Made by a program: the position numbers and the translations under genes | Assembly (NCBI RefSeq): GCF_029338175.1 | Contig: NZ_CP119862.1 | Location: 4,806,839 to 4,870,838, forward strand | Direction: 5' to 3' | Source: Citrobacter enshiensis | Lineage (GTDB): Bacteria > Pseudomonadota > Gammaproteobacteria > Enterobacterales > Enterobacteriaceae | DNA length: 64,000 nt | Notes under the pieces: model-generated | What the model was told of the DNA's origin: nothing | The model's database searches: none | The model's input: the letters and a program-made list of their open reading frames with translations, nothing else | Part shown: piece after piece, positions 41,048 to 54,559 of the stretch | How positions within the stretch are numbered: the first letter of the stretch is position 1 | Layout: each line of letters starts with the position of its first letter

Positions 41048-42535
41048 ATGCTCAGCTCCACCTCGTCGCTTTATGCAGCTATCGATCTCGGTTCCAATAG
41101 TTTTCATATGCTGGTTGTACGCGAGGTGGCTGGAAGCATCCAGACGCTTACCCGCATCAAGCGCAAGGTGCGTCTGGCTGCTGGGCTGAACAGTGATAAT
41201 GCCCTTTCTACAGAGGCAATGGAGCGCGGCTGGCAGTGCCTGCGTCTGTTTGCTGAACGCCTGCAAGATATTCCCCAGCCGCAAATCCGCGTGGTTGCAA
41301 CGGCAACATTGCGCCTTGCCGTCAATGCGGGCGAGTTTATTGCTAAAGCACAAGATATTCTCGGCTGTCCCATCCAGGTGATTAGCGGCGAAGAAGAAGC
41401 CCGTCTGATTTATCAGGGTGTCGCCCACACCACTGGCGGTGCAGACCAGCGTCTGGTGGTCGATATCGGCGGTGCCAGTACTGAAATGGTCACCGGTACC
41501 GGTGCGCAAACCACCTCCCTGTTTAGTCTGTCGATGGGTTGCGTTACCTGGCTTGAGCGTTACTTTACCGACCGCAACCTGGCGCAGGAAAACTTTGATG
41601 AGGCGGAAAAAGCCGCACGCGAAGTGCTGCGTCCCGTTGCTGATGAGTTGCGCTATCATGGCTGGAAAGTGTGCGTGGGTGCCTCTGGCACCGTGCAGGC
41701 GCTACAAGAAATTATGATGGCGCAAGGCATGGATGAGCGTATTACGCTGGCGAAGCTCCAACAGTTAAAGCAGCGAGCCATTCATTGCGGCCGTCTGGAA
41801 GAGCTGGAAATTGAAGGATTAACGCTCGAGCGCGCACTAGTCTTCCCCAGCGGTCTCGCCATTCTTATCGCCATTTTCACCGAACTGAACATTCAGTGCA
41901 TGACCCTTGCCGGCGGTGCGCTGCGTGAAGGTCTGGTCTACGGTATGTTGCATCTTGCCGTCGATCAGGATATTCGTAGTCGCACACTGCGTAACATTCA
42001 GCGGCGATTTATGGTCGATACTGAACAGGCAAACCGTGTCGCGAATCTCGCGGCCTCATTCCTCGAACAGGTGGAGAATGAGTGGCATATTGAGCCGATC
42101 AGCCGCGAAATATTGATCAGCGCCTGTCAGTTACATGAGATTGGGTTAAGCGTCGATTTCAGGCAAGCGCCACAACATGCGGCCTACCTGGTGCGCAATC
42201 TTGATTTACCGGGCTTTACGCCTGCGCAAAAGAAATTGCTGGCGACGTTATTATTAAATCAGACCAACCCTGTCGATCTCTCGTCGCTCCACCAGCAAAA
42301 CGCGGTTCCACCGCGGGTGGCAGAACATCTTTGCCGTTTACTGCGTCTGGCGATTATTTTTGCCAGTCGTCGACGCGACGATCTGGTGCCTGATATTGTG
42401 TTGCAGGCACAGAATGAAAATCTGGCGTTAATTCTCCCCGAAGGCTGGATTGCGCGCCATCCGCTGGGCAAAGAGCTTATTGATCAAGAAAGCCAGTGGC
42501 AAAGCTATGTCCACTGGCCTCTGGACGTGTTGTAA
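41048..42535 (+). CDS. gppA: Guanosine-5'-triphosphate,3'-diphosphate pyrophosphatase
   Basis: Converts pppGpp to ppGpp; it also has exopolyphosphatase activity. It has 495 residues, Ppx/GppA family (ASKHA fold), with [13 protein letters not shown] (residues 10-22), the GEEEARLIY segment and the second phosphate loop [10 protein letters not shown]. It lies in an operon with rhlB, 6 bp apart. Confidence 0.96.
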   Translation: MLSSTSSLYAAIDLGSNSFHMLVVREVAGSIQTLTRIKRKVRLAAGLNSDNALSTEAMERGWQCLRLFAERLQDIPQPQIRVVATATLRLAVNAGEFIAKAQDILGCPIQVISGEEEARLIYQGVAHTTGGADQRLVVDIGGASTEMVTGTGAQTTSLFSLSMGCVTWLERYFTDRNLAQENFDEAEKAAREVLRPVADELRYHGWKVCVGASGTVQALQEIMMAQGMDERITLAKLQQLKQRAIHCGRLEELEIEGLTLERALVFPSGLAILIAIFTELNIQCMTLAGGALREGLVYGMLHLAVDQDIRSRTLRNIQRRFMVDTEQANRVANLAASFLEQVENEWHIEPISREILISACQLHEIGLSVDFRQAPQHAAYLVRNLDLPGFTPAQKKLLATLLLNQTNPVDLSSLHQQNAVPPRVAEHLCRLLRLAIIFASRRRDDLVPDIVLQAQNENLALILPEGWIARHPLGKELIDQESQWQSYVHWPLDVL

Positions 42536-42544
42536 GACGCTTTT

Positions 42545-42574
42545 TGCCGGATGGCGCTAACGCTTATCCGGCCA
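42545..42574. repeat. REP element between gppA and rep
   Basis: TTGCCGGATGGCGCTAACGC followed by TTATCCGGCC is a REP between convergent stop codons and fills the 40-bp gap. Confidence 0.85.
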
Positions 42575-42575
42575 A

Positions 42576-44963
<2,388 letters not shown>

Positions 44964-44964
44964 G

Positions 44965-44999
44965 AAAAAGCCCGAGGTCTGAACCTTCGGGCTTTTTTT
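44965..44999. terminator. Terminator after ppiC
   Basis: AAAGCCCGA...TCGGGCTTTTTTT stem with T7 on the plus strand and A-rich start, so it can also act on minus-strand transcripts from ilvC. Confidence 0.92.
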
Positions 45000-45000
45000 G

Positions 45001-45036
45001 TAGGCCGGATAAGGCGTTTACGCCGCCATCCGGCAA
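45001..45036. repeat. REP element between ppiC and ilvC
   Basis: TAGGCCGGATAAGGCGTTTA then CGCCGCCATCCGGCA, a standard REP between convergent genes. Confidence 0.87.
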
Positions 45037-45049
45037 TTCGTGCTACACC

Positions 45050-46525
45050 TTATCCGGCAACAGCAATACGTTTCATATCGGTCATATAGCCACGCAGTTT
45101 CTGGCCCACTTTCTCAATCGCATGACCGCGAATCGCTTCGTTCACATCACGCAACTGCGCGTTATCGACAGCACCTTCGGCAATGGCTTTGCCCAGGTCG
45201 CCCGGCTGAATTTCAGTCATGAACGATTTCAGCAGCGGTACGCAAGCGTAAGAGAACAGGTAGTTACCATATTCAGCGGTATCAGAGATAACCACGTTCA
45301 TTTCATACAGACGCTTACGGGCGATGGTATTCGCAATCAGCGGCAGTTCGTGCAGTGATTCGTAGTAAGCAGACTCTTCGATGATGCCGGAATCCACCAT
45401 GGTTTCAAACGCCAGCTCAACGCCCGCTTTCACCATCGCGATCATCAGCACACCTTTATCGAAGTACTCCTGCTCGCCAATTTTGCCTTCAAACTGCGGC
45501 GCGGTTTCAAACGCGGTTTTGCCGGTCTCTTCACGCCAGGTCAGCAGTTTCTTATCGTCGTTAGCCCAGTCAGCCATCATGCCGGAGGAGAATTCGCCGG
45601 AGATGATGTCATCCATGTGCTTCTGGAACAGCGGCGCCATGATCTCTTTCAGCTGCTCGGACAGCGCGTAAGCACGCAGTTTCGCCGGGTTAGACAGGCG
45701 ATCCATCATCAACGTGATACCACCCTGTTTCAGCGCTTCGGTAATGGTTTCCCAGCCAAACTGAATCAGTTTTTCGGCATAGGCCGGATCGGTGCCTTCT
45801 TCCACCAGCTTGTCGAAGCACAGCAGAGAACCGGCCTGCAACATACCGCACAGGATAGTCTGCTCGCCCATCAGGTCAGATTTCACTTCCGCAACGAAGG
45901 AGGATTCCAGTACACCCGCACGGTGACCGCCGGTTGCTGCGGCCCAGGCTTTGGCAATCGCCATACCTTCGCCTTTCGGATCGTTTTCCGGGTGAACGGC
46001 GATCAGGGTCGGTACGCCGAAACCGCGTTTGTACTCTTCGCGCACTTCGGTGCCCGGGCACTTCGGCGCCACCATCACGACGGTAATGTCTTTACGGATC
46101 TGCTCGCCGACTTCAACAATGTTGAAACCGTGAGAGTAGCCCAGCGCCGCGCCGTCTTTCATCAGCGGCTGAACGGAACGCACAACGTCAGAGTGCTGTT
46201 TGTCTGGCGTCAGGTTAACCACCAGATCCGCCTGCGGGATCAGCTCTTCGTAGGTACCGACTTTGAAGCCGTTTTCGGTCGCTTTACGCCAGGAAGCACG
46301 CTTCTCAGCAATCGCTTCTTTGCGCAGGGCGTAGGAGATATCCAGACCGGAGTCACGCATGTTCAGGCCCTGGTTCAGACCCTGTGCGCCACAGCCGACG
46401 ATGACCACTTTTTTACCCTGAAGGTAGCTCGCGCCATCGGCGAATTCGTCGCGGCCCATAAAGCGACATTTACCCAGCTGCGCCAGCTGCTGGCGCAGGT
46501 TCAGTGTATTGAAGTAGTTAGCCAT
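45050..46525 (-). CDS. ilvC: Ketol-acid reductoisomerase (class II)
   Basis: NADPH- and Mg-dependent isomeroreductase acting after acetohydroxyacid synthase in valine/isoleucine synthesis. The ATG at 46525 gives 491 residues; the long class II form has two knotted C-terminal domains. Rossmann motif GCGAQG is at 44-49. The frame is open 80 codons upstream across the ilvY promoter and is not coding there. It is divergent from its activator ilvY. Confidence 0.98.
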   Translation of the reverse strand: MANYFNTLNLRQQLAQLGKCRFMGRDEFADGASYLQGKKVVIVGCGAQGLNQGLNMRDSGLDISYALRKEAIAEKRASWRKATENGFKVGTYEELIPQADLVVNLTPDKQHSDVVRSVQPLMKDGAALGYSHGFNIVEVGEQIRKDITVVMVAPKCPGTEVREEYKRGFGVPTLIAVHPENDPKGEGMAIAKAWAAATGGHRAGVLESSFVAEVKSDLMGEQTILCGMLQAGSLLCFDKLVEEGTDPAYAEKLIQFGWETITEALKQGGITLMMDRLSNPAKLRAYALSEQLKEIMAPLFQKHMDDIISGEFSSGMMADWANDDKKLLTWREETGKTAFETAPQFEGKIGEQEYFDKGVLMIAMVKAGVELAFETMVDSGIIEESAYYESLHELPLIANTIARKRLYEMNVVISDTAEYGNYLFSYACVPLLKSFMTEIQPGDLGKAIAEGAVDNAQLRDVNEAIRGHAIEKVGQKLRGYMTDMKRIAVAG

Positions 46526-46692
46526 GGTGAACTCCGTGATGTTGTGTTGTCGTGCTTTATTGTTAGGTTCGCTTGCCGTGTCATTGCAAGAGAGAATGAA
46601 CTCACTATATGACAGGAAATTTATTGCGGAAATTGATATATTCACAACGTCACGTTGCAATTTCTGCAATATAAAAGAGTGGAGTGCGATCT
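46526..46692. promoter_or_regulatory. Divergent ilvY-ilvC operator/promoter region
   Basis: 167 bp between the start codons. In E. coli, IlvY binds tandem operators here and activates ilvC when acetolactate or acetohydroxybutyrate is present, while repressing itself. I see an AT-rich block with TTGATATATTC/GAATTTA-like partial symmetry around 46615-46645 but did not define the operators. Confidence 0.6.
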
Positions 46693-47583
46693 GTGGATTT
46701 ACGCGATCTGAAAACCTTTCTGCATCTGGCGGAGAGCCGCCATTTTGGCCGCAGCGCGCGGGCAATGCACGTCAGCCCCTCGACGCTTTCCCGGCAGATT
46801 CAGCGCCTGGAAGAAGATCTCGGCCAGCCGCTGTTTGTGCGCGATAACCGCACCGTGACGCTGACCGAAGCGGGTGAAGAGCTACGCGTTTTTGCCCAGC
46901 AAACCTTGCTGCAGTACCAACAACTGCGCCATACCATCGACCAGCAAGGGCCGTCGCTTTCCGGCGAGCTGCATATCTTCTGCTCGGTGACCGCCGCCTA
47001 CAGCCATCTGCCGCCAATTCTCGATCGCTTCCGCGCGGAACACCCGTCGGTGGAAATTAAGCTCACGACCGGTGATGCCGCCGATGCGATGGAAAAAGTG
47101 GTAACAGGCGAAGCGGATCTGGCAATTGCCGGGAAACCGGAAACGCTACCAGGCGCGGTGGCATTTTCGATGCTGGAAAATCTGGCGGTGGTGCTGATCG
47201 CCCCCGCATTGCCCTGCCCGGTGCGCAATCAGGTCTCCGTCGACGAACCCGACTGGTCGACGGTGCCGTTTATCATGGCCGACCAGGGACCGGTACGCCG
47301 CCGTATTGAATTGTGGTTCCGGCGCAACAAGATCAGCAATCCTTTGATTTACGCCACGGTGGGAGGCCATGAAGCGATGGTCTCGATGGTCGCGCTCGGC
47401 TGCGGTGTAGCGCTGCTGCCGGAAGTGGTGCTGGAAAACAGCCCGGAGCCGGTACGCAATCGCGTGATGATTCTGGAGCGCAGCGATGAAAAAACACCGT
47501 TCGAACTTGGTGTCTGCGCACAAAAAAAGCGGCTGCATGAGCCGCTGATTGATGCGTTTTGGGCGATTTTGCCGAACCATTAA
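46693..47583 (+). CDS. ilvY: LysR-type activator IlvY
   Basis: LysR-family regulator, 296 residues. The N-terminal winged helix-turn-helix (residues 1-60, [21 protein letters not shown]) is followed by a periplasmic-binding-protein-like effector domain. The GTG at 46693 with GGAG eight bases upstream gives (M)DLRDLKTF, the E. coli start. It controls ilvC. Confidence 0.95.
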   Translation: MDLRDLKTFLHLAESRHFGRSARAMHVSPSTLSRQIQRLEEDLGQPLFVRDNRTVTLTEAGEELRVFAQQTLLQYQQLRHTIDQQGPSLSGELHIFCSVTAAYSHLPPILDRFRAEHPSVEIKLTTGDAADAMEKVVTGEADLAIAGKPETLPGAVAFSMLENLAVVLIAPALPCPVRNQVSVDEPDWSTVPFIMADQGPVRRRIELWFRRNKISNPLIYATVGGHEAMVSMVALGCGVALLPEVVLENSPEPVRNRVMILERSDEKTPFELGVCAQKKRLHEPLIDAFWAILPNH

Positions 47584-47585
47584 CC

Positions 47586-47652
47586 CCATGCCGGATGGCG
47601 GCGCAAGCTACAAACGGCGTGTAGGCCTGATAAGCGAAGCGCCATCAGGCAT
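47586..47652. repeat. Paired REP elements between ilvY and ilvA
   Basis: ATGCCGGATGGCGGCGCAAG and, inverted, GTAGGCCTGATAAGCGAAGC-GCCATCAGGCAT form a two-REP BIME between convergent stops. Confidence 0.85.
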
Positions 47653-47658
47653 CCCGTC

Positions 47659-49203
47659 CTAACCCGCCAGGAAGAACCTGAACGCCGGGTTATGCGTCTC
47701 ATCGTGGCAGTCATAGCCCAGCTCGTTCAGCCGCGTTTCGAAATCCGGTTCGTGCTCGCCCAGTTCGAATGCCGCTAACACACGCCCGTAGTCGGTACCA
47801 TGGCTGCGGTAGTGGAACAAAGAGATGTTCCAGTGTGTGCCCAACGTATGCAGGAATTTCAGCAATGCCCCCGGTGATTCCGGGAACTCAAAGCTGAACA
47901 GACGTTCCTGTAATGGCTTCGACGGACGGCCACCGACCATATAGCGCACGTGCAGTTTCGCCATTTCATCATCGGAGAGATCGACCACGCTGTAACCGCC
48001 GTCCTTGAGCAGTTGCAGAATTTCTTTACGCTCGTCCAGACCTCGGCTCAGACGCACCCCCACGAAAATGCAGGCATCTTTAGCATCGGCAAAGCGGTAG
48101 TTGAACTCGGTAACCGAACGCCCGCCAAGCAATTGGCAGAACTTCAGGAAGCTACCCTTTTCTTCCGGGATGGTTACTGCCAGCAGGGCCTCGCGCTGTT
48201 CGCCCAGTTCACAGCGTTCGGAAACGTAGCGCAGACCGTGGAAGTTGACGTTAGCTCCGGAAAGCACATGCGCCAGCCGTTCGCCACGGATATTGTGCTG
48301 GGCGATATACTTTTTCATCCCCGCCAATGCCAGCGCACCTGACGGTTCCGCCACCGCACGCACATCTTCAAACAGATCTTTCATCGCCGCACAAATCGCA
48401 TCGCTGTCGACGGTGATGATGTCGTCGAGATACTCCCGGCACAGACGGAAGGTTTCATCGCCGATGCGTTTGACCGCCACGCCTTCAGCAAACAAACCTA
48501 CGCGCGGTAGGTCGACCGGATGACCGGCTTCCAGCGCCGCCTTCAGGCAGGCGGAGTCTTCCGCTTCTACGGCAATCACTTTGATTTGCGGCATCAGTTG
48601 CTTGATCAGCACCGCCACGCCCGCCGCCAGTCCACCGCCGCCGACCGGCACAAACACGCGGTCCAGGTGAGCGTCTTGTTGCAGCAGTTCCAGCGCCAGC
48701 GTGCCCTGGCCAGCAATCACCATCGGATGATCAAACGGGGGTACCCAGGTGAAGCCCTGTTGCTGCGACAGCTCAATCGCTTTGGCTTTCGCTTCATCAA
48801 AATTGGCGCCGTGCAGCAGCACTTCACCGCCGAAGCCGCGCACGGCATCGACTTTGATGTCGGCGGTGGCGGTTGGCATGACAATCAGCGCTTTTACGCC
48901 TAAACGCGCGGAGGAGAACGCCACGCCTTGTGCGTGGTTACCCGCGGATGCGGTGATCACCCCCTGCGCTTTCTGTTCTTCCGTCAGCCCCGCCATCATG
49001 GCGTAGGCACCACGCAGCTTGAAGCTGTGCACCGGTTGGCGGTCTTCGCGTTTCACCAGGATCACGTTATCGAGGCGCGACGAGAGTTTTTCCATTTTTT
49101 GCAGCGGCGTGACCTGCGCTGCTTCGTAGACCGGTGCGCGTAGCACCGCTCTGAGATATTCGGCACCTTCAGGGGTGCCGGACAGGGGTTGCGAGTCAGC
49201 CAT
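47659..49203 (-). CDS. ilvA: Biosynthetic threonine deaminase
   Basis: PLP enzyme converting threonine to 2-oxobutyrate, the committed isoleucine step; inhibited by isoleucine, activated by valine. It has 514 residues. PLP lysine Lys62 is in HSFKLRGAY, and the phosphate loop is GGGGLAAG. The C-terminal regulatory region has two ACT-like subdomains (from about residue 330). It starts 2 bp after ilvD. I use the second of two adjacent ATGs (MADSQ), as in E. coli. Confidence 0.97.
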   Translation of the reverse strand: MADSQPLSGTPEGAEYLRAVLRAPVYEAAQVTPLQKMEKLSSRLDNVILVKREDRQPVHSFKLRGAYAMMAGLTEEQKAQGVITASAGNHAQGVAFSSARLGVKALIVMPTATADIKVDAVRGFGGEVLLHGANFDEAKAKAIELSQQQGFTWVPPFDHPMVIAGQGTLALELLQQDAHLDRVFVPVGGGGLAAGVAVLIKQLMPQIKVIAVEAEDSACLKAALEAGHPVDLPRVGLFAEGVAVKRIGDETFRLCREYLDDIITVDSDAICAAMKDLFEDVRAVAEPSGALALAGMKKYIAQHNIRGERLAHVLSGANVNFHGLRYVSERCELGEQREALLAVTIPEEKGSFLKFCQLLGGRSVTEFNYRFADAKDACIFVGVRLSRGLDERKEILQLLKDGGYSVVDLSDDEMAKLHVRYMVGGRPSKPLQERLFSFEFPESPGALLKFLHTLGTHWNISLFHYRSHGTDYGRVLAAFELGEHEPDFETRLNELGYDCHDETHNPAFRFFLAG

Positions 49204-49205
49204 CA

Positions 49206-51056
49206 TTAACCCCCCAGTTTTGATTTATCGCGCACCGCACCTTTGTCGGCGCTGGTCGCCAGGCTGGCATAGGCACGCAGGGCAAAGGAGACCTGACGCT
49301 CACGGTTCTTCGGCGTCCAGGCTTTATCGCCACGGGCTTCCTGCGCCTCACGACGTGCCGCAATTTCCTGCTCGCTCAGTTGCAGTTGGATGCCGCGATT
49401 TGGGATATCAATTTCGATCAGATCGCCGTCTTCGATGATCGCAATATTGCCGCCGCTCGCCGCTTCCGGGGAAACGTGGCCGATGGACAGGCCAGAAGTA
49501 CCGCCGGAGAAACGACCGTCGGTCACCAACGCACAGGCTTTGCCGAGGCCCATCGATTTCAGGAACGTGGTGGGGTAAAGCATCTCTTGCATTCCTGGGC
49601 CGCCTTTCGGACCTTCGTAGCGGATGACAACCACATCGCCCGCGACCACCTTGCCACCGAGGATAGCATCTACGGCATCGTCCTGGCTTTCGTAGACTTT
49701 GGCCGGGCCGGTGAATTTGAGGATGCTGTCGTCGACGCCTGCCGTTTTGACGATGCAGCCGTTTTCCGCGAAGTTGCCGTAAAGCACAGCCAGCCCGCCG
49801 TCTTTGCTGTAAGCATGCTCCAGCGAGCGGATACAGCCATTCGCGCGGTCATCATCCAGCGTATCCCAGCGGCAATCCTGAGAGAATGCCTGGGTGGTGC
49901 GGATACCCGCAGGCCCGGCGCGGAACATGGTTTTCACCGCATCGTCCTGGGTCACGACAACGTCATATTGCTCCAGGGTTTGCGGCAGCGTCAGACCGAG
50001 CACGTTTTTCACGTCGCGGTTAAGCAGTTTGGCACGGTCCAGTTCGCCCAGAATCCCCAATACGCCGCCCGCGCGGTGTACGTCTTCCATATGGTATTTC
50101 TGCGTGCTCGGCGCGACTTTACACAGCTGAGGCACTTTGCGGGAGAGTTTGTCGATGTCACTCATGGTGAAGTCGATTTCCGCTTCCTGCGCCGCCGCCA
50201 ACAGGTGAAGAACGGTGTTGGTGGAACCGCCCATGGCGATGTCCAGGATCATGGCATTTTCGAACGCCGCTTTGTTCGCGATGTTACGCGGCAGCGCGCT
50301 GGCGTCGTCTTGTTCGTAATAGCGTTTGGTCAGTTCAACGATGCGCGTGCCTGCATTGAGGAACAACTGCTTACGGTCAGCGTGGGTCGCCAGCAGTGAA
50401 CCATTACCCGGCTGTGAAAGACCCAGCGCTTCGGTCAGACAGTTCATGGAGTTAGCGGTGAACATCCCGGAACAAGAGCCGCAGGTCGGACACGCGGAGC
50501 GTTCTACCTGATCGCTCTGTTCGTCGGAGACTTTCGGGTCCGCGCCCTGAATCATCGCGTCAACCAGGTCGAGCTTGATGATTTGATCGGAGAGTTTGGT
50601 TTTCCCGGCTTCCATCGGGCCACCGGAAACAAAGATCACCGGAATGTTCAGGCGCAGGGAGGCCATCAGCATCCCCGGGGTGATTTTGTCGCAGTTGGAG
50701 ATGCAAACCATCGCGTCAGCGCAGTGGGCGTTGACCATATACTCAACAGAATCGGCGATCAGCTCGCGAGACGGCAGTGAATAAAGCATGCCCCCGTGGC
50801 CCATGGCGATACCGTCGTCCACCGCAATGGTGTTGAACTCTTTGGCAACACCGCCTGCCGCTTCAATCTGTTCAGCAACCAGTTTACCGAGGTCGCGCAG
50901 GTGCACATGGCCCGGCACGAACTGGGTAAACGAGTTTACAACCGCAATAATCGGCTTGCCGAAATCGGCGTCGGTCATCCCGGTTGCGCGCCACAGTGCG
51001 CGGGCCCCCGCCATATTACGGCCATGGGTGGTGGTAGCGGAACGATACTTAGGCAT
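49206..51056 (-). CDS. ilvD: Dihydroxy-acid dehydratase
   Basis: Fe-S dehydratase common to valine and isoleucine synthesis, 616 residues. Cluster-ligand cysteines are in [10 protein letters not shown] (Cys122) and in [11 protein letters not shown] (about 190-200), and Lys124 is the usual carbamylated-metal neighbour. It lies in the ilvGMEDA transcript, 60 bp after ilvE and 2 bp before ilvA. Confidence 0.97.
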   Translation of the reverse strand: MPKYRSATTTHGRNMAGARALWRATGMTDADFGKPIIAVVNSFTQFVPGHVHLRDLGKLVAEQIEAAGGVAKEFNTIAVDDGIAMGHGGMLYSLPSRELIADSVEYMVNAHCADAMVCISNCDKITPGMLMASLRLNIPVIFVSGGPMEAGKTKLSDQIIKLDLVDAMIQGADPKVSDEQSDQVERSACPTCGSCSGMFTANSMNCLTEALGLSQPGNGSLLATHADRKQLFLNAGTRIVELTKRYYEQDDASALPRNIANKAAFENAMILDIAMGGSTNTVLHLLAAAQEAEIDFTMSDIDKLSRKVPQLCKVAPSTQKYHMEDVHRAGGVLGILGELDRAKLLNRDVKNVLGLTLPQTLEQYDVVVTQDDAVKTMFRAGPAGIRTTQAFSQDCRWDTLDDDRANGCIRSLEHAYSKDGGLAVLYGNFAENGCIVKTAGVDDSILKFTGPAKVYESQDDAVDAILGGKVVAGDVVVIRYEGPKGGPGMQEMLYPTTFLKSMGLGKACALVTDGRFSGGTSGLSIGHVSPEAASGGNIAIIEDGDLIEIDIPNRGIQLQLSEQEIAARREAQEARGDKAWTPKNRERQVSFALRAYASLATSADKGAVRDKSKLGG

Positions 51057-51116
51057 GCTTTATTTACTCCCGTCTGACTATTTAGCGGGACGGTGCGTGC
51101 CGTCCCGAATTTATAT

Positions 51117-52046
51117 TTATGGATTAACCTGATCCAACCAGCCCCATTTATCTTCCGTTTCACCGGTGAAGAGGCCAAAGAATGCTTGCTGAATGCGTTT
51201 GGTGACCGGGCCACAGCGACCTTCACCCACCTGGATACCATCTACGCTGCGAACTGGCGTGATTTCTGCTGCGGTTCCGGACATGAACACTTCATCCGCC
51301 AGATACAGTGATTCGCGGGACAGTACTTGCTCACGTACTTCGATATCCAGCTCTTTCGCCAGTTTGATGATGGCGTCGCGGGTGATACCCGGCAGCGCGG
51401 ATGAAGTGAACGGAGGGGTGAACAGGATGCCGTCTTTCACTTCAAACAGGTTCTCGCCTGCGCCTTCGGAAATGTAGCCGTTCACATCCAGCGCAATCCC
51501 TTCCTGATAACCGTGGCGACGCGCTTCGCTACCGACCAGCAGAGAGGAAAGATAGTTACCGCCCGCTTTTGCGGCAGTCGGGATGGTGTTCGGCGCAACG
51601 CGGTTCCAGGAAGAAACCATCGCATCGATCCCCTGCTCCAGCGCTTCAGCGCCCAGATAGGCTCCCCACGGGAATGCAGCGATGATCACATCAGTGGTGT
51701 ATCCCGCAGGCGGGTTAACGCCCATACCCACATCACCCACAAAGACCAGTGGGCGAATATACGCGCTGGTCAGATTGTTTTTGCGGATAACGGCGCGGCA
51801 GGCTTCCATTAACTCATCAACGCTCTGAGAAACCGGGAAACGATAAATTTTTGCTGAGTCGCGAAGGCGCTGCATGTGTTCGCGATGGCGGAACACCACA
51901 GGTCCTTTGTGAGAATCGTAGCAACGGATCCCTTCAAACACTGAAGTACCGTAGTGCAACGCGTGGGACATTACGTGAACTTTCGCATCTTCCCAACGAA
52001 TCATCTCGCCATTGGACCAAATGTAATCAGCTTTTTTCGTCGTCAT
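51117..52046 (-). CDS. ilvE: Branched-chain amino-acid aminotransferase
   Basis: Fold-type IV PLP transaminase for the last step of valine, isoleucine and leucine synthesis. The ATG at 52046 gives 309 residues. The catalytic Lys160 lies in PTAAKAGGNYL and the phosphate-binding region in SGTAAEITPV. The frame upstream of the ATG runs into the ilvM-ilvE gap. Confidence 0.97.
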   Translation of the reverse strand: MTTKKADYIWSNGEMIRWEDAKVHVMSHALHYGTSVFEGIRCYDSHKGPVVFRHREHMQRLRDSAKIYRFPVSQSVDELMEACRAVIRKNNLTSAYIRPLVFVGDVGMGVNPPAGYTTDVIIAAFPWGAYLGAEALEQGIDAMVSSWNRVAPNTIPTAAKAGGNYLSSLLVGSEARRHGYQEGIALDVNGYISEGAGENLFEVKDGILFTPPFTSSALPGITRDAIIKLAKELDIEVREQVLSRESLYLADEVFMSGTAAEITPVRSVDGIQVGEGRCGPVTKRIQQAFFGLFTGETEDKWGWLDQVNP

Positions 52047-52063
52047 TTTTCTTCCTTTTGCGC

Positions 52064-52327
52064 TCAGGCGCGGATCTGTTGTGATGTGGTTGTGCTCTGG
52101 CAAATGGCAACATGTGCAACGTCTACCAGTTTACTTAACTGACTAAACAGTAAGTCGACCGACCGGGGGCTGGCAACGGTCAATTCGATATTTATATTCT
52201 GTGCATCGCCAGCTGTTTCCATATTCATAGCGCACACCTGAAAACCGCGATGACGTACCACACGTAAAACACGCTCTAACGTTTCCGGACTGAAACGCGC
52301 CGCCACATTAACCTGATGTTGCATCAT
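52064..52327 (-). CDS. ilvM: Acetohydroxyacid synthase II small subunit
   Basis: 87-residue ACT-domain subunit that stabilises and activates Ilv[21 protein letters not shown] is the usual start. It overlaps ilvG by 4 bp (ATGA), consistent with 1:1 coupled synthesis. Confidence 0.96.
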   Translation of the reverse strand: MMQHQVNVAARFSPETLERVLRVVRHRGFQVCAMNMETAGDAQNINIELTVASPRSVDLLFSQLSKLVDVAHVAICQSTTTSQQIRA

Positions 52328-53970
52328 GATAATTTCTCCAGCATTTCTGAGTTACTGGCGCCGGGGGGCACCAGGGGCCAGACATTCTCAAGCTCGTCGA
52401 TTGAGACATGAAGCAGGTAAGGCCCCTCACTGTTCAGCATGGTGTCGAGTGCCGCTTCAACCTGGTCTTTACGGGTGATGTGTTGGCCAGGAATGCCGAA
52501 GGCGCTGGCTAACATGAGGAAATCGGGATTATCGGTAAGGGTGGTTTCGCTATAACGTTCCTGAAAAAACAGTTGCTGCCATTGTCGCACCATCCCTAAA
52601 CGCTGATTATCGAGTAAGACGATTTTCAACGGTAACTGCTTGCGTTTTACGGTGCCCAGTTCCTGCACATTCATCATGAAAGAACCGTCACCGGAGATAC
52701 AGATAACGGTGTCATCCGGCCGCGCCACTTGTGCGCCCACCGCCGCTGGCAGGCCGAAGCCCATCGTGCCTAAGCCGCTGGAGGTGATAAAGTTTTCCGG
52801 GCGGGTATAGGTCATATGCTGCGCCGACCACATCTGATGTTGGCCAACATCCGTCGTCACGACGCTGTCTGCCGGTTTACGATCTGACAACTGCTTTAAC
52901 AACAGCGGGGCATAGATAGCCTCACCGGGGTGATCATAGCGCCAGCTATGCTCGGTGCGCAGTTGAGCGCAATGCTGACGCCAGTCTTCAATATTCAACG
53001 ACTGCTGCAGAGCGGGCAGCAGGGTATTCAGATCGCCCTGAAGGGCGACGTGCGCCTGACGCAGTTTGTTCATTTCTGCGGGATCGATATCCATGTGGAT
53101 CACGCTGGCTTTTGGCGCAAAAGTATTTAACTTGCCAGTCACCCGGTCATCAAAACGCGCACCGACAGCCACCAGCAGATCGCATTCCTGCACCGCAAAG
53201 TTTGCCGCTTTCGTGCCATGCATCCCCAGCATGCCAAGATAATACGGATAGTCTGCATCAACAGCGCCAAGCCCTTTCAACGTGCAGGTGACTGGCATGC
53301 GGGTCGCATCGAGAAATTCACGCAACGCGGGTACCGCCTGCGCCATCCCCACGCCTCCCCCGACGTACAGCATCGGCTTTTGCGCTTGCGCTATCATTCG
53401 ACACGCCTGCTCAACATCAGCGTGCGGGAACGTAACATCATTTTTCACTGTGGAAAAATAGGGCTCAAGAGAACCGTTGGCCAGCTGGATATCTTTAGGG
53501 ATATCAACCAGAACAGGGCCTGGTCGTCCAGAATTCGCTATCCTGAAGGCGTCGGACATGATACGGGGTAACTCTTCCAGCGACGGCACCAGGAAGCTGT
53601 GTTTGGTGCAGGCCAGGGACAGTCCTAACACGTCCACTTCCTGAAAAGCATCGGTGCCAATGAAAGGCGCAGAAACCTGGCCAGTGATGGCGACTACGGG
53701 AACGGAATCTAACAGCGCATCAGCCAGACCGGTGATCAGATTGGTCGCCCCTGGCCCAGAGGTTGCGATACAGACGCCGGTTTTACCGGTCGAACGCGCA
53801 TACCCGATGGCTGCCATGGCTGCCCCCTGCTCGTGTCTGCACAACAGGTGTTCCACGCCGCCGTCATACAACGCATCGTAAACCGGCATAATTGCGCCAC
53901 CGGGATAACCAAAAACGGTTTTAACACCCTGCGCTCGCAAAGCATGTACTACCCATTGCGCCCCATTCAT
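52324..53970 (-). CDS. ilvG: Acetohydroxyacid synthase II large subunit, intact
   Basis: ThDP enzyme making acetolactate and acetohydroxybutyrate; isozyme II is valine-insensitive. The full 548 residues are open, unlike E. coli K-12, where ilvG is frameshifted. The catalytic glutamate is in [11 protein letters not shown] (about residue 47), and the ThDP motif GDGSFMMN is near residues 427-434. The ATG at 53970 lies 2 bp after the ilvX stop. Confidence 0.97.
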   Translation of the reverse strand: MNGAQWVVHALRAQGVKTVFGYPGGAIMPVYDALYDGGVEHLLCRHEQGAAMAAIGYARSTGKTGVCIATSGPGATNLITGLADALLDSVPVVAITGQVSAPFIGTDAFQEVDVLGLSLACTKHSFLVPSLEELPRIMSDAFRIANSGRPGPVLVDIPKDIQLANGSLEPYFSTVKNDVTFPHADVEQACRMIAQAQKPMLYVGGGVGMAQAVPALREFLDATRMPVTCTLKGLGAVDADYPYYLGMLGMHGTKAANFAVQECDLLVAVGARFDDRVTGKLNTFAPKASVIHMDIDPAEMNKLRQAHVALQGDLNTLLPALQQSLNIEDWRQHCAQLRTEHSWRYDHPGEAIYAPLLLKQLSDRKPADSVVTTDVGQHQMWSAQHMTYTRPENFITSSGLGTMGFGLPAAVGAQVARPDDTVICISGDGSFMMNVQELGTVKRKQLPLKIVLLDNQRLGMVRQWQQLFFQERYSETTLTDNPDFLMLASAFGIPGQHITRKDQVEAALDTMLNSEGPYLLHVSIDELENVWPLVPPGASNSEMLEKLS

Positions 53971-53972
53971 AG

Positions 53973-54023
53973 TTACTTCCCCGCCATAAATTTGGAGAAA
54001 CAGAATTTTATGCTGTTATTCAT
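53973..54023 (-). CDS. ilvX: IlvX, 16-residue peptide of the ilv operon
   Basis: ATG at 54023, 16 codons ([16 protein letters not shown]), TAA at 53975-53973. A strong GAGGAG ribosome site lies 6 bp upstream. It matches E. coli IlvX (MNNSTKFCFSRF...) at the same place between the attenuator and ilvG. Translation probably feeds ribosomes into ilvG. The function of the peptide itself is unknown. Confidence 0.85.
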   Translation of the reverse strand: MNNSIKFCFSKFMAGK

Positions 54024-54052
54024 TTTCTGCTCCTCGGTTATGTTTTTAAGGT

Positions 54053-54087
54053 CAAAAAAAACCCCCGGACCTTTCGGTGCGGGGGTC
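54053..54087 (-). terminator. ilvGMEDA attenuator
   Basis: On the minus strand AGACCCCCGCACCGAAAGG-type stem closing CCCCC...GGGGG, followed by T8, 23 bp after the ilvL stop. It is the terminator of branched-chain amino-acid attenuation. Alternative pairing with the ilvL coding region would disrupt it. Confidence 0.92.
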
Positions 54088-54109
54088 TTAGTTCGTTAAG
54101 GCTTGATTT

Positions 54110-54208
54110 TTAAGCCTTTCCTCGTCCAAGTGCAGCCCCGCACGGTGGGATAATAATCACCACCACGCTAATCACGACCAGGCTAATCACTCGTAGAAGG
54201 GCTTTCAT
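54110..54208 (-). CDS. ilvL: ilvGMEDA leader peptide
   Basis: 32 codons from the ATG at 54208 to the TAA at 54112-54110. The product MKALLRVISLVVISVVVI... contains fifteen Ile/Val/Leu codons, most in one cluster, then PPCGAALGRGKA. Ribosome stalling at these codons under Ile, Val or Leu shortage prevents formation of the downstream terminator. It is near-identical to E. coli IlvL apart from residue 2. Confidence 0.96.
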   Translation of the reverse strand: MKALLRVISLVVISVVVIIIPPCGAALGRGKA

Positions 54209-54559
54209 TTTCGTATATTCTTGCATCTTGTTCGAAGGAATGCCTAAAGAGTTATCATAGATTTCACAAATAGCACAAGATATTTTTATTCTCTTTTTTC
54301 TGACACAGATAACGGTTTAGCAAAAACATATTGTTTTATATAAGAAAAATAAAATATGAAAATATTTCATTTTCTTTCCCACCGAATGGTCATTTCCCTC
54401 CCGGAATCTCGCATATCTTCCCTTTTGCGAGCAGCATTCCGCTCATCGGCCTTCCGTTTCAAGGTTGCACAAAACTTCATGAATCAGCCGCTAAAAGTCG
54501 TTATTTAGCCAAACATTGTCATCATTAACTTCGACATAATGGCTGCATCAGGAGGAGTT
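54209..54559. promoter_or_regulatory. Divergent ilvL-yifB promoter region
   Basis: 351 bp without a gene. On the minus strand a TATGATAAC -10-like box lies at 54251-54259 with TTGTGC-like sequence upstream, about 45 bp before the ilvL start, a good candidate for the ilvG P2 promoter. The flanking 54280-54370 is very AT-rich, like the IHF-bound upstream region known in E. coli. The yifB promoter must lie toward 54500-54540. Confidence 0.5.

Noticed and set aside
45617-46612. Long antisense open frames over ilvC, ilvD (49380-50399), uvrD (10255-10884), dapF (13499-14482), recQ (3669-4199) and rho (37827-38495)
   Set aside because: Each is the complement of a strongly identified gene, with codon use of a shadow frame and no independent start signal or homology that I recognise.
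46526-46765. 80-codon N-terminal extension of IlvC
   Set aside because: It crosses the ilvY-ilvC operators and part of ilvY. IlvC begins [10 protein letters not shown] at 46525.
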